A stretch of 64,000 nt of DNA from Pseudooceanicola marinus. GTDB taxonomy: Bacteria > Pseudomonadota > Alphaproteobacteria > Rhodobacterales > Rhodobacteraceae. Positions 9,599 through 18,159 of this stretch are shown here, piece after piece. How positions within the stretch are numbered: position 1 is the stretch's first letter; every line of letters begins with the position of its first letter. Both the position numbers and the translations under genes were made by a program. The DNA lies in NCBI RefSeq assembly GCF_002786295.1, contig NZ_PGTC01000010.1, forward strand, positions 372,001 to 436,000. The letters are read 5' to 3'. Under the pieces are notes generated by a model. That model ran no database searches and was not told the DNA's origin. It saw only the letters and a list, made by a program, of their open reading frames with translations.

Positions 9599-9949
9599 AT
9601 GACCCAATCCTTTAGAGAATTCGACGACCGTGTGCGCCGGATCGAGAATAAATCGCGGCGTGCCGGTGGCATGCGGTTCACGGTGGATGACTACGGCAAC
9701 GTGCGCCGGCGCGGCGCCCGCCGCTTCGGCCTTTGGCGCCTGACCCGTGGGCTGCTGGTGCTGGTCGCGGCGATCTACCTGTTCAAGGTGATCGGCTTCT
9801 CCTTTCTCGGCGCCGCGGAATTTGAACGCCGGGCCGAGGTCCTGTCGGAGGGCGCCGGCTGGGAGCGCACCCTGAGCCGCCTGATGCAGGTGGATCCGCT
9901 GACCCAGGAGCTGGGCACCCGCCTGCGCCCCTACATCAAGCACCTGTAA
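9599..9949 (+). CDS. small single-pass membrane protein of unknown function
   Basis: A 116-residue basic protein I do not recognise. Residues about 1-40 are charged (EFDDRVRRIENKSRR), then comes one hydrophobic segment (GLLVLVAAIYLFKVIGFSFL, about 50-70), then a soluble C-terminal part with a helical heptad look. It has a good ribosome binding site (GAGGGACGAG ending just before ATG 9599). The orientation is probably N-in because of the basic residues before the helix. It lies between prmA and a minus-strand DUF1127 gene. Conserved hypothetical proteins of this shape occur in Rhodobacterales, but I can assign no function. Confidence 0.7.
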   Translation: MTQSFREFDDRVRRIENKSRRAGGMRFTVDDYGNVRRRGARRFGLWRLTRGLLVLVAAIYLFKVIGFSFLGAAEFERRAEVLSEGAGWERTLSRLMQVDPLTQELGTRLRPYIKHL

Positions 9950-10036
9950 CCCGGTTCAGGTCCGACCTGGCAGGCGGCTGTCCCAGGGCAGAGGGTCTTG
10001 GGTCTCCGAAAAGCTTCTCCGGGAAAACGACGCCTG

Positions 10037-10071
10037 AAAAGAAGAAAGCCGCCCCGGTTTCCCGGCGCGGC
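10037..10071 (-). terminator. intrinsic terminator downstream of the DUF1127 gene
   Basis: Inverted repeat with arms 10048-10057 and 10062-10071 (10 bases, one mismatch) and a TTTC loop. On the minus strand it is followed by a T/C-rich tail (complement of 10037-10047). It sits about 50 bases after the DUF1127 stop. Confidence 0.7.
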
Positions 10072-10079
10072 TTCCTGTC

Positions 10080-10120
10080 CCCGAAAGCGGCGCGACCCCC
10101 AAAGCCGCGCCTTTTTCGGG
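10080..10120. other. long hairpin immediately after the DUF1127 stop
   Basis: Arms CCCGAAA (10080-10086) and TTTCGGG (10114-10120), plus inner arms GGCGCG (10089-10094) and CGCGCC (10106-10111), with a 2x2 internal loop and an 11-base apical loop. It begins three bases after the DUF1127 stop codon and precedes the T-tailed hairpin at 10048-10071, giving two tandem stem-loops in the 3' UTR. On the plus strand its 3' arm contains five Ts, so it could also stop plus-strand transcripts from the gene ending at 9949. Confidence 0.5.
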
Positions 10121-10122
10121 TC

Positions 10123-10323
10123 TCAGATCTTCGAGATGTGGTCGATGTCGCCGCGGACCAGGCCGATGTCGTTCAGTTCACGGTCGGTCAGGCGGGACAG
10201 GGCCTTGCGGGTGACGCGGGCGTCGTTCCAGCGCATCACGGCGGCAACCAGGTGGTTGACGGCGGCGGCGATCGGCAGAACCAGGGAGGTGGAGGCGGCG
10301 GTGCGTGCGTAGAGCGTGGTCAT
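10123..10323 (-). CDS. DUF1127 domain protein
   Basis: A 66-residue basic protein. The C-terminal half (LSRLTDRELNDIGLVRGDI) is a textbook DUF1127 domain, an Arg-rich short helix-turn-helix-like module that, in the few studied cases, acts in RNA-associated regulation or phosphate and stress responses. The ATG at 10323 is chosen because the domain and the Ala-rich N-terminal helix begin there; the frame upstream is noise. A long AT-richer region lies upstream with repeated TTGCATG elements, and two hairpins lie downstream. In Rhodobacter sphaeroides a DUF1127 gene is stress-induced and followed by processed small RNAs, so this 3' UTR is worth noting. Confidence 0.85.
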   Translation of the reverse strand: MTTLYARTAASTSLVLPIAAAVNHLVAAVMRWNDARVTRKALSRLTDRELNDIGLVRGDIDHISKI

Positions 10324-10683
10324 GGTCGTAGTCCTTAACTTTCGGGGTGGGGCCCTGTGCCGGACCCCGTTGGGTTGTTCTCTGACGCCGCAGGTAGGAT
10401 TCTTTTTCCGCCCAAACAATCAGCATTTTTGCATGGATTGCATGCGCGTTTTGCATGGCTGACCATTTGTTAAAATTTCGTTCGAAAACCCATAAAAATC
10501 CGTGACATTGGGGTCGGATCCAGGTCGTGGAATGTCGGATTCGCGCCGTTCCGACATGCGTTTTGCGCAGGAAGGCGACCCGGGCGGGGTCTTGGCGAAT
10601 GTTCTCCTTTCGTGCTAAGTCAGTGAAAAAACCGTGAACACATCCGCGAATACGGGGTCTCGGGCAGGAAAAGGGGCGGCAGC
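10324..10683. promoter_or_regulatory. divergent regulatory region between DUF1127 and ruvC
   Basis: 360 bases with no credible gene, clearly AT-richer than the surroundings (for example 10459-10510). Contents: three copies of TTGCATG at 10429, 10438 and 10451; a TTTCG-TT-CGAAA palindrome at 10476-10487; and an inverted repeat ATGTCGG-N12-CCGACAT at 10532-10557. It must contain promoters for the minus-strand DUF1127 gene and for the plus-strand ruvCAB operon. The repeats are seen directly; their function is not known. Confidence 0.55.
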
Positions 10684-11181
10684 ATGCGCATTCTGGGGAT
10701 CGACCCGGGGCTACAGAACCTTGGCTGGGGCGTGATTCGTGTCGAAGGCAGCAAGATCTCGCACCTGGGCAATGGCGTCTGCCACGGCACCGGCACCGCA
10801 TTGGCGCAGCGCCTTCTGGCCCTGCACGATGCGTTGTCGGAGGTCTTCACCCGGTTCGCGCCGGACGAGGCAGCGGTCGAGCACGTCTTTGTCAACCGCG
10901 ACGGGGCTGGCACGCTGAAACTGGGCCAGGCGCGGGGCGTGGCTCTTCTGGTGCCCGCGCGTTTCGGGCTGGAGGTGGGCGAATACGCGCCCAACCAGAT
11001 CAAGAAGACGGTGGTCGGCGTCGGCCACGCGGACAAGAAGCAGATCCAGCACATGGTGAAGATGCAGCTGCCGGGCGTGCAGTTCGCCGGCCCCGACGCT
11101 GCCGATGCCCTGGCCGTGGCGATCTGCCATGCCCGCCACGCGGGGTCGTCTCTGGGCAAGCTGATGAGGGCGCAGGCATGA
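10684..11181 (+). CDS. ruvC: Holliday junction endonuclease RuvC
   Basis: A 165-residue resolvase of the RNase H fold that cuts four-way junctions made by recombination and stalled forks. The four acidic metal ligands sit at the same numbers as in E. coli RuvC: D7 (MRILGID), E66 (AAVEHVF), D138 and D141 (GPDAADAL). First gene of a ruvC-ruvA-ruvB operon: ruvA starts 10 bases after its stop and ruvB follows ruvA after 43 bases. Start ATG 10684 gives the conserved [10 protein letters not shown]-terminus. The SOS-type regulation known from other bacteria cannot be confirmed, because no obvious alphaproteobacterial LexA site (GTTC-N7-GTTC) was spotted upstream. Confidence 0.96.
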   Translation: MRILGIDPGLQNLGWGVIRVEGSKISHLGNGVCHGTGTALAQRLLALHDALSEVFTRFAPDEAAVEHVFVNRDGAGTLKLGQARGVALLVPARFGLEVGEYAPNQIKKTVVGVGHADKKQIQHMVKMQLPGVQFAGPDAADALAVAICHARHAGSSLGKLMRAQA

Positions 11182-11191
11182 GGAGAGGCGC

Positions 11192-11866
11192 ATGATCGGG
11201 AAACTCTCGGGTCGGATCGACTACAAGGCCACGGATCATGTCCTGCTGGACGTGCGCGGCGTGGGCTATGTCGTCCACTGCTCCGACCGGACGCTGGCCG
11301 CGCTGCCCGGTCCCGGCGAGGCCGTGGCGCTTTATACCGACATGCTGGTGCGCGAGGACCTGTTGCAGCTCTTCGGCTTCCCGACGCTGGTGGAAAAGGA
11401 ATGGCACCGGCTGCTGACCTCCGTGCAGGGGGTGGGGGCCAAGGCCTCGCTGGCGATCCTGTCCGCGCTTGGCCCCGACGGGGTCGGGCGGGCGATCGCG
11501 CTCGGCGACTGGAATGCGATCAAGGCGGCGAAGGGTGTGGGCCCGAAGATCGCGCAGCGCGTCGTGGCCGAGCTGAAGGACAAGGCACCTGCCGTCATGT
11601 CCATGGGCGGGCAGAGCGCCGAGGTCACCGAGGTGATCGAGGACGCTCCGGTGCCCGCTGCGATCGCGCCCGGGCCTCGGGCGCCGAAGCCCGCGCCGAA
11701 ACCGGCGGCCAACCTGCAGGGCGATGCGCTCTCGGCGCTTTCAAACCTCGGCTATCAACCCTCGGAGGCCGCGGGCGCGGTCGCCCAGGCGCTGAACGAG
11801 GATCCGGACCTCGACATGGCCGGGCTGATCCGCGCGGCGCTGCGCCTGCTGGCGCCGAAGGAATGA
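11192..11866 (+). CDS. ruvA: Holliday junction branch migration protein RuvA
   Basis: A 224-residue protein that binds four-way junctions as a tetramer and loads the RuvB motor. Domain I starts [21 protein letters not shown]; domain II carries the helix-hairpin-helix segments ([14 protein letters not shown] and [17 protein letters not shown]). A Pro/Ala-rich linker (about 150-180) leads to the C-terminal RuvB-binding domain III ([20 protein letters not shown]). The linker is somewhat longer than in E. coli RuvA (203 residues). Tightly linked to ruvC and ruvB. Confidence 0.95.
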   Translation: MIGKLSGRIDYKATDHVLLDVRGVGYVVHCSDRTLAALPGPGEAVALYTDMLVREDLLQLFGFPTLVEKEWHRLLTSVQGVGAKASLAILSALGPDGVGRAIALGDWNAIKAAKGVGPKIAQRVVAELKDKAPAVMSMGGQSAEVTEVIEDAPVPAAIAPGPRAPKPAPKPAANLQGDALSALSNLGYQPSEAAGAVAQALNEDPDLDMAGLIRAALRLLAPKE

Positions 11867-11909
11867 ACCGCTCTTGCCCGTTCCCCGTGCCCGGCGCTAG
11901 GAGGGTCGG

Positions 11910-12953
11910 ATGACAGAACCGGACCCCACCCTGCGCCCCGATCCGCTGCCTGAGGATGCCGCCGGCGACACCCGCGCCCTGCGGCCGCAGCAGCTCGATG
12001 ACTTCATCGGCCAGGCTCAGGCGCGGGCGAACCTGAAGGTCTTCATCCAGTCCGCCCGCCAGCGCGGCGAGGCGATGGATCACACGCTGTTCCACGGGCC
12101 GCCGGGCCTCGGCAAGACGACGCTCGCGCAGATCATGGCGCGGGAGCTTGGGGTGAACTTTCGCATGACCTCCGGCCCGGTGCTGGCCAAATCCGGCGAC
12201 CTGGCGGCGATCCTGACCAACCTGGAGGCGCGCGACGTTCTCTTCATCGACGAGATTCACCGCATGAACCCGGCGGTGGAAGAGGTTCTGTATCCCGCGA
12301 TGGAGGATTTCGAGCTGGACCTGGTGATCGGCGAAGGCCCCGCCGCGCGCACCGTGCGGATCGAGCTGCAGCCCTTCACCCTGGTCGGCGCCACCACGCG
12401 CCTCGGCCTGCTGACCACCCCGCTGCGCGACCGTTTCGGCATTCCGACGCGGCTGCAGTTCTACACGGTCGAGGAGTTGCACGACATCGTCACCCGCAAT
12501 GCCCGCCTGATGGGCGCGCCTGCCGATGCCGAGGGCGCGCAGGAGATCGCGCGCCGCGCTCGCGGCACGCCGCGGATCGCCGGGCGTCTGCTGCGCCGGG
12601 TGGTGGATTTCGCCGTGGTCGAGGGCGACGGCACGATCACCCGCGCCCTGGCCGACCGCGCGCTGACCCGGCTGGGCGTGGACGAGCTGGGCCTCGACGG
12701 CGCCGACCGCCGCTACCTGCGGATGATCGGCGAAGGCTACGGCGGCGGCCCCGTGGGGATCGAGACCCTGGCGGCGGCGCTGTCGGAGAGCCGAGATGCC
12801 CTGGAAGAGGTGATCGAGCCCTACCTGCTGCAACAGGCGCTGGTGCAGCGGACGCCGCGCGGGCGGATGCTGGCGCAGCGGGCCTGGGGGCACCTCGGGC
12901 TGACCCCGCCCCGGCGAGAGCCGCAGGCGGGCCCGGATCTCTTCGGCAAGTAA
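11910..12953 (+). CDS. ruvB: Holliday junction branch migration ATPase RuvB
   Basis: A 347-residue AAA+ motor that drives branch migration with RuvA. Walker [11 protein letters not shown] (residues about 62-71), Walker [10 protein letters not shown] (about 111-119), the sensor 1 region ([18 protein letters not shown]) and the arginine finger region ([14 protein letters not shown]) are all present, followed by the winged-helix domain ([24 protein letters not shown]). The length is normal. A good ribosome binding site (AGGAGGG) precedes ATG 11910. Confidence 0.96.
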   Translation: MTEPDPTLRPDPLPEDAAGDTRALRPQQLDDFIGQAQARANLKVFIQSARQRGEAMDHTLFHGPPGLGKTTLAQIMARELGVNFRMTSGPVLAKSGDLAAILTNLEARDVLFIDEIHRMNPAVEEVLYPAMEDFELDLVIGEGPAARTVRIELQPFTLVGATTRLGLLTTPLRDRFGIPTRLQFYTVEELHDIVTRNARLMGAPADAEGAQEIARRARGTPRIAGRLLRRVVDFAVVEGDGTITRALADRALTRLGVDELGLDGADRRYLRMIGEGYGGGPVGIETLAAALSESRDALEEVIEPYLLQQALVQRTPRGRMLAQRAWGHLGLTPPRREPQAGPDLFGK

Positions 12954-13004
12954 CCTCGCCCGGCCGCCCCAACCCGACACCTCCCGCGAAGGAAAGGACA
13001 AAGC

Positions 13005-13652
13005 ATGCAAGGACTGGCCCCCAGCCCCGAAGAGGCCGAGGCGCTGTTCACTGGCCCTGACGGCAGTTTCCGCTTCGCCCGTTGGTCGCGCCCGATCGCG
13101 CCAGTGGTCTTCGGCGCCACCGACGACAGCGTCGCGCCCCTGAAGGCGGCCATGGCAACCGTTGTGCTGGCCGCCAATCACCGGCTGGCGGAAACGGACC
13201 CGGAACTGGGCGCCAACCTGATGATCTTCTTCCTGACCGACTGGGCCGAGCTGGCCGAGGTCGAGAACATGGATCGCCTGGTGCCCGACCTGCCCGCCCT
13301 GCTGCCGCGACTGAAGGCCGAGGAGGCCGACCAGTACCGCTTCTTCCGCTTCGAGGAGGACGGGTCGATCAAGGCCGCCTTCGTCTTCCTGCGCATGACG
13401 GGCGCGCTGGCCGGGATGCCGGCGGCAGACCTCGGCATGGAACAGATGCTGAAGACCATGCTGCTCTGGGCGCCCGGCGCCTTCGCGGGCCGTTCGGCCC
13501 TGGCGCGGGTGGAAGGGCGGACCGAGGCGGTGCTGCGGCCCGACCTGACCTCGTTGCTGCGCGCGGCCTATGATCCGGTCCTGCCCGCCGCGTCGCAGGA
13601 CCCCGTGCTGGCGATGCGCCTGGCGGCCCGGGCCGGGCAGCTCTTCAACTGA
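13005..13652 (+). CDS. conserved protein of unknown function next to ruvB
   Basis: A 215-residue acidic, soluble protein that I do not recognise. It starts at ATG 13005 after a purine-rich AAGGAAAGG ribosome binding site and has no signal peptide or membrane segment. It alternates helices and short strands, with possible strands PVVFGATDD, LMIFFLTDW and YRFFRFEEDGSIKAAFVFLR. The last two read as a beta-hairpin and the whole could be a small alpha/beta fold. It follows ruvB by 51 bases on the same strand, so it may be cotranscribed with ruvCAB. Codon use looks like its neighbours, so there is no sign of recent transfer. Confidence 0.75.
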   Translation: MQGLAPSPEEAEALFTGPDGSFRFARWSRPIAPVVFGATDDSVAPLKAAMATVVLAANHRLAETDPELGANLMIFFLTDWAELAEVENMDRLVPDLPALLPRLKAEEADQYRFFRFEEDGSIKAAFVFLRMTGALAGMPAADLGMEQMLKTMLLWAPGAFAGRSALARVEGRTEAVLRPDLTSLLRAAYDPVLPAASQDPVLAMRLAARAGQLFN

Positions 13653-13705
13653 GCAAAGGGGCGCGGCGTTCTTCTTATCCGACAGCCGGAAATACTCCGG
13701 GGGGG

Positions 13706-13723
13706 GCGGGGGCTGGCCCCCGC
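13706..13723. repeat. GC-rich perfect palindrome in the intergenic region
   Basis: GCGGGGGC-TG-GCCCCCGC, an 8-base perfect inverted repeat preceded by a run of Gs, in the 161-base gap between the unknown gene and ybgC. Such G/C palindromes are frequent between genes in Rhodobacterales. There is no T-run, so it is not a classical terminator. Confidence 0.4.
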
Positions 13724-13813
13724 GGCGCCCCGCCGCGCCTCTGGACAGCGGGCGCCGCAGGAGGCAGCAAGACGTCATCAGGCCCGCGCCGGGCCCAAAA
13801 GCAGGAGCGGAGA

Positions 13814-14203
13814 ATGCACAGGTTCGATCTGCGGGTCTACTACGAGGACACCGACCTGGCGGGGATCGTCTACTACGCCAACTACCTGAAGTTCATCGAA
13901 CGGGCGCGCAGCGAATGGGTGCGCGACCTCGGGATCGACCAGGCGGCGATGAAGGCCGAGACGGGCCAGGTTTTCGCCGTGCGCCGGGTGGTGGCCGACT
14001 ATCTCGCGCCCGCCCGCTTCGACGAGCGGCTGACGGTGGTGACCCGTGTGCTGAAGGTCACGCCCGCCCGGATCATCCTTGGCCAGGATGTCACACGCGA
14101 GGGGGAAAGCCTTTTCGCCTCCGAGGTTACCCTGGTCGCGCTGGACGGGCAGGGCGGGGCCACCCGCCTGCCGGCGGTTCTTCGCCAGTTGCCCCCCGAC
14201 TGA
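13814..14203 (+). CDS. ybgC: tol-pal system-associated acyl-CoA thioesterase YbgC
   Basis: A 129-residue hot-dog-fold thioesterase of the 4-hydroxybenzoyl-CoA thioesterase family. The catalytic aspartate is in YYEDTDLAGIVYYANYLKF (residue about 13), the classic D-x-x-x-x-V-x-x-x-x-Y/F signature. It is the usual first gene of the tol-pal cluster and probably hydrolyses acyl-CoA or acyl-ACP thioesters at the membrane. tolQ follows after 122 bases on the same strand. Start ATG 13814 is preceded by GGAGCGGAGA. Confidence 0.92.
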   Translation: MHRFDLRVYYEDTDLAGIVYYANYLKFIERARSEWVRDLGIDQAAMKAETGQVFAVRRVVADYLAPARFDERLTVVTRVLKVTPARIILGQDVTREGESLFASEVTLVALDGQGGATRLPAVLRQLPPD

Positions 14204-14325
14204 GGGGCGAACACCCCGCCGCTCACGCCGCCGAAAGGCCTTTGTCATTGGCCTTTGATCGGGATCTGCGCTAGGTTCTCTGACAATTGGCCGCATCAGA
14301 CGGCCCGGCGAGAAAGAGCAGACGA

Positions 14326-15021
14326 ATGGAAACCCAAACCCTGGCAATGGCGTCGGAGATCGACTTCTCCATGCTTGGCCTGTTCTCTCAGGCAACCTTC
14401 ACCGTGAAGCTGGTGATGCTTCTGCTGATCCTGGCCAGCTTCTGGAGCTGGTCGATCATCATCCAGAAGATCATCGCCTACCGCGCCGCCCGGCGCGAGG
14501 CGACCCGGTTTGACCGGTCCTTCTGGTCCGGTGAGCCCCTGGACGAGCTATACGACGAGATCGGGCCGGACCCCTCGGGCCGCAGCGAGCGGATCTTCGC
14601 CGCGGGCATGACCGAATGGCGCCGCAGCTACCGCAGCGACGGTCAGATGATCGCCGGCGCCCAGGCGCGGATCGACCGATCGATGGACGTGGCCATCGCG
14701 AAGGAGGCCGAAAGCCTGCAATCGGGCCTGCCGGTGCTGGCCACCGTCGGCTCCACCGCGCCCTTCGTCGGCCTCTTCGGCACGGTCTGGGGCATCATGC
14801 ACGCCTTCATCGGCATCGCCGCCACCCAGAACACCAACCTGGCCGTCGTGGCGCCGGGCATCGCCGAGGCCCTGCTGGCCACCGCGCTCGGCCTCTTGGC
14901 GGCCATCCCGGCGGTCGTCTTCTACAACAAGCTCAGCACCGACTCGGACCGTCTGGTCGGCGGCTACGAGGCCTTCGCGGATGAGTTCGCCACCATCCTC
15001 GGCCGCCAGCTGGAGGCCTGA
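14326..15021 (+). CDS. tolQ: Tol-Pal system proton channel subunit TolQ
   Basis: A 231-residue inner-membrane protein of the ExbB/TolQ/MotA family that, with TolR, turns proton motive force into movement of TolA during cell-envelope constriction. Three transmembrane helices are visible: about 21-42 ([20 protein letters not shown]), then after a large cytoplasmic loop about 137-157 ([20 protein letters not shown], the conserved MotA/ExbB core), and about 175-200 ([20 protein letters not shown]). Start ATG 14326 gives the short N-terminus typical of TolQ; a second possible ATG lies six codons later. tolR begins three bases after its stop. Confidence 0.93.
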   Translation: METQTLAMASEIDFSMLGLFSQATFTVKLVMLLLILASFWSWSIIIQKIIAYRAARREATRFDRSFWSGEPLDELYDEIGPDPSGRSERIFAAGMTEWRRSYRSDGQMIAGAQARIDRSMDVAIAKEAESLQSGLPVLATVGSTAPFVGLFGTVWGIMHAFIGIAATQNTNLAVVAPGIAEALLATALGLLAAIPAVVFYNKLSTDSDRLVGGYEAFADEFATILGRQLEA

Positions 15022-15024
15022 GCC

Positions 15025-15495
15025 ATGGGAGCGGGTGTCATCGGAAAAGGCGGGGGCGGACGTCGCAGAGGGCGTCGCCACGGCGGTCGCGCACGGCCCA
15101 TGGCCGAGATCAACGTCACGCCCTTCGTGGACGTGATGCTGGTGCTGCTGATCATCTTCATGGTCGCGGCGCCGCTGATGGTCACCGGCGTGCCGGTGCA
15201 GCTGCCGCAGACCCAGGCCACGGCCCTGCCCACAGAGGCCGAGGAGCCGCTGTCGGTCACCCTGACCGCCGATGGCCGCATCCTGATCCAGACCACCGAG
15301 ACCGACCGCGCCGAGCTGGTCGACCGCCTGCGCGCGGTGGCCGCCGAACGCGCCTCGACCCGGATCTACCTGCGCGCCGACGGCTCTGTCTCCTACGACA
15401 AGGTGATGCAGGTGATGGGCGCGCTCAACGCCGGCGGGTTCAGCGACATCGGGTTGGTCACCGACCAGGCCGATCCGACAGCGGAGGCCGGCTGA
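15025..15495 (+). CDS. tolR: Tol-Pal system protein TolR
   Basis: A 156-residue ExbD/TolR-family protein. The N-terminal basic, Gly-rich tail (GKGGGGRRRGRRHGGRARP) is followed by the conserved AEINVTPFVDVMLVLLIIFMV, whose Asp within the helix (FVDVML) is the proton-carrying residue of the family. The periplasmic domain (about 60-150) has the usual ExbD fold (VTLTADGRILIQ...RIYLRADGSVSYDKVMQVMGAL). It is spaced three bases from tolQ, so the two are translationally linked. Confidence 0.93.
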   Translation: MGAGVIGKGGGGRRRGRRHGGRARPMAEINVTPFVDVMLVLLIIFMVAAPLMVTGVPVQLPQTQATALPTEAEEPLSVTLTADGRILIQTTETDRAELVDRLRAVAAERASTRIYLRADGSVSYDKVMQVMGALNAGGFSDIGLVTDQADPTAEAG

Positions 15496-15507
15496 GGCCG
15501 CCAGAGC

Positions 15508-16674
15508 ATGAACACGGGCCAAACCATATCCGGGGCCGTCCATCTGGGCCTGATCGGCTGGCTGTTTCTCGGCGGGCTGTTCACCTCCGCCCCCCAGCCG
15601 GCGCAGGTCAGCCCGGTGACGCTGATCACCGAGGCGGAGTTCGCGGCGCTGGAAGGCGCGGCGCAGCCCCCCGGGGCGGCGACCGAGCTGTCGCAGCCCG
15701 AGGCCCCCGCGCCGGAACTCGAACCCCAGGCACCCGCCCCGGAACCGGAGGCCCCCGCGCCCACGCCAGAGCCGCCCGCGCCCACGCCGGAACCGGCGCC
15801 GGAACCCGATCCCGTCCCGGAGGTTGAACCGGAGCCGGTTGTGCCCCAGGCCGAGGTCGACGACGTCGCGCCCGAACTGCCGCCGGTTCCTGAACAGGTG
15901 CAGGGACCCGACCGTCCGGATCTGGAGCCCAGCCCCGAAGCCGCCCCGCGCGTCAGCCCAGAGCCGGTCGCGCGCCCTGAGGAAGACGTGGCCGTGGACA
16001 TCGAGACCCGCCCCGAGGTCGCCCCCTCGGACGCACCGGCCGAGGTGCAGCAGGACGAGCAGGAGGCCGCGGCCCCCGAACGCTCGACCACCGAGATCGT
16101 GACCGAAGCCGACAGGCCCTCCGGTGCGCCGACGTCTTCCGTGCGGCCCAAGACCCGGCCGCAGCGCCAGGCGGAGGCACCTGAGCCGGAGGCGGAACCG
16201 GAAGATCCGCAGCCGCAGCAGCAGGCCGCGCAGCCTGAACCAGAGCCCGAGCCCGCGCCGCAGCAGAACGACGATGCCATCGACCAGGCCCTGGCCGAGG
16301 CGCTCGGGGCGGGCGGCAGCGAGGCCGATGCGCCGGTGCGCCAGGGTCCGCCCCTGTCCGCGGCGGAACGCGAGGGCCTGCGCCTGGCGGTGCAGCAGTG
16401 CTGGGTGGTCGATCCCGGCTCGCCCGCCGCCCAGGTGGTCGTGACGCTGTCCTTCTCGCTGGATCGCGACGGGCAGGTGCAGCAATCGACGCTGGAGATG
16501 GCCAGCGCCCAGGGCGGTGACGCGGCGGCCCAGCGGGCGGCCTTCGACGCCGCGCGGCGTGCCGTGCTGCGCTGCAATGCCATGCAGGGGGGCTTCGCGC
16601 TGCCGCCCGAGAAATACGACAGCTGGCGCGACATCGAAATGACATTCAATCCGGAGAGAATGCGGAACCTATGA
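15508..16674 (+). CDS. tolA: Tol-Pal system protein TolA, Pro/Glu-rich
   Basis: A 388-residue protein in the TolA position. One N-terminal transmembrane segment (about 9-26) is followed by about 220 residues dominated by Pro, Glu and Ala in PEP/APEPE-like repeats, and then a compact C-terminal domain (about 285-388, [21 protein letters not shown]...) of the TonB/TolA type that would contact TolB/Pal at the outer membrane. E. coli TolA instead has a Lys/Ala-rich helical stalk; a proline-rich spacer resembles TonB and would be extended. The stop overlaps the tolB start by four bases (ATGA). Confidence 0.85.
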   Translation: MNTGQTISGAVHLGLIGWLFLGGLFTSAPQPAQVSPVTLITEAEFAALEGAAQPPGAATELSQPEAPAPELEPQAPAPEPEAPAPTPEPPAPTPEPAPEPDPVPEVEPEPVVPQAEVDDVAPELPPVPEQVQGPDRPDLEPSPEAAPRVSPEPVARPEEDVAVDIETRPEVAPSDAPAEVQQDEQEAAAPERSTTEIVTEADRPSGAPTSSVRPKTRPQRQAEAPEPEAEPEDPQPQQQAAQPEPEPEPAPQQNDDAIDQALAEALGAGGSEADAPVRQGPPLSAAEREGLRLAVQQCWVVDPGSPAAQVVVTLSFSLDRDGQVQQSTLEMASAQGGDAAAQRAAFDAARRAVLRCNAMQGGFALPPEKYDSWRDIEMTFNPERMRNL

Positions 16675-18032
16675 TGACACGCCTTGCAGTCCAGACCCCG
16701 CTTGCCCTTTGCCTGAGCCTCGCCCTCGGCCTTGCCGCCCTTGTCGCGCCGCTGGCGCCAGGGGCCGCGCAGGCGCAATCCTCCGGTCCCCTGCGGATCG
16801 AGATCACCGAGGGCGTGATCGAGCCGATGCCGATCGCCGTGCCGGCCTTCGTGCCCGAGGGCGGCGAGGCGGGCCAGATGGCCGCGCAGATCAGCCGGGT
16901 GGTGGTCGACGACCTGGTGGGCACGGGCCTCTTCCGGGAAGTTCCGCCCTCGGCCCACATCGGGCGGATCACCTCGTTCAACAGCCCCGTGCAATATGCC
17001 GACTGGAAGGCGATCAACGCCGAGGCGCTGATCACCGGCGCCGTGGCCGTGCAGGGCGGGCAGGTGAACGTGAAGTTCCGCCTGCATGACGTCTTCGCCG
17101 ATCAGGAAATGGGCGCGGGCCTTCAGTTTACCGGCACCGAGGCCGGTTGGCGGCGCATGGCGCATAAGGTGGCCGACGCGGTCTACAGCCGGATCACTGG
17201 CGAGGATCCCTATTTCGACAGCCGCACCGTCTTCGTCTCCGAAGACGGGCCCAAGGACGCGCGGCGCAAGCGTCTGGCGATCATGGATTACGACGGCGCC
17301 AACGTGCAGTTCCTGACCGACAGCAGCTCCATCGTGCTGGCGCCGCGGTTCTCCCCCACCGGGGACAGGGTGCTCTACACCAGTTACGAAAGCGGCCGGC
17401 CGCAGATCTACATGCTGGACGTGGCCAGTGTCGGGCGCCGCGTTCTGGACACCGGGGCGGGCGACATGGCCTTTTCTCCACGGTTCAGCCCCGACGGGCG
17501 CACGGTGATCTATTCCAAGACCGAGGGCAGCAATACCGACATCTACCGCATGGACATCGCCAGCGGGCAGAGCACCCGGCTGACCGATGCGCCCTCGATC
17601 GAGACCGCGCCCAGCTTCAGCCCCGACGGCTCGCGCATCGTCTTCGAAAGCGACCGCAGTGGCAGCCAGCAGCTCTATATCATGCCGGCGACGGGCGGCG
17701 AGGCGCAGCGGATCAGCTTTGGCGAAGGGCGCTACGGCACACCGGTCTGGTCGCCGCGCGGCGACCTAGTGGCCTTCACCAAGCAGTCCAAGGGCCGCTT
17801 CCACATCGGGGTGATGCGCACCGATGGGTCAGGCGAGCGGCTGCTGACCGCCTCCTTCTTGGACGAGGGTCCGACCTGGTCGCCCAATGGCCGCGTCATC
17901 ATGTTCGCCCGCGAAACCCAGGGCGCAACGGGCTCCTCTTCGCTCTACACCGTTGATATCACGGGGCGGAACCTGAAGCGGGTCTCGACCCCCTCGGGCG
18001 CCTCGGACCCGGCGTGGGGCCCCCTGCAATGA
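16671..18032 (+). CDS. tolB: Tol-Pal system beta-propeller protein TolB
   Basis: A 453-residue periplasmic protein. A Sec signal peptide ends near AAQAQS (about residue 36). The N-terminal D2 domain ([18 protein letters not shown]...) precedes a six-bladed beta-propeller with repeated [17 protein letters not shown] blades (about 190-445) that binds Pal. The start overlaps tolA; a second ATG three bases later (16674) is equally possible. Gene order tolA-tolB-pal is standard. Length agrees with the family (about 430). Confidence 0.94.
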   Translation: MMTRLAVQTPLALCLSLALGLAALVAPLAPGAAQAQSSGPLRIEITEGVIEPMPIAVPAFVPEGGEAGQMAAQISRVVVDDLVGTGLFREVPPSAHIGRITSFNSPVQYADWKAINAEALITGAVAVQGGQVNVKFRLHDVFADQEMGAGLQFTGTEAGWRRMAHKVADAVYSRITGEDPYFDSRTVFVSEDGPKDARRKRLAIMDYDGANVQFLTDSSSIVLAPRFSPTGDRVLYTSYESGRPQIYMLDVASVGRRVLDTGAGDMAFSPRFSPDGRTVIYSKTEGSNTDIYRMDIASGQSTRLTDAPSIETAPSFSPDGSRIVFESDRSGSQQLYIMPATGGEAQRISFGEGRYGTPVWSPRGDLVAFTKQSKGRFHIGVMRTDGSGERLLTASFLDEGPTWSPNGRVIMFARETQGATGSSSLYTVDITGRNLKRVSTPSGASDPAWGPLQ

Positions 18033-18159
18033 TCGCGAGCGCCCGTCGCACGCCCTGCTTCGCGTCCTTGCCGTCGGGCAAGGGCGTCCTTGCTGTCCCG
18101 GCGCTTGCCCGGGGCGGACCCGGTAATATACGCTACACAAAACATATGAGGCACGACGC

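Noticed and set aside
15393-17165. 590-codon minus-strand frame opposite tolA-tolB
   Set aside because: Ser/Gly-rich low-complexity translation that mirrors the Pro/Glu repeats of tolA; no homology-like features.
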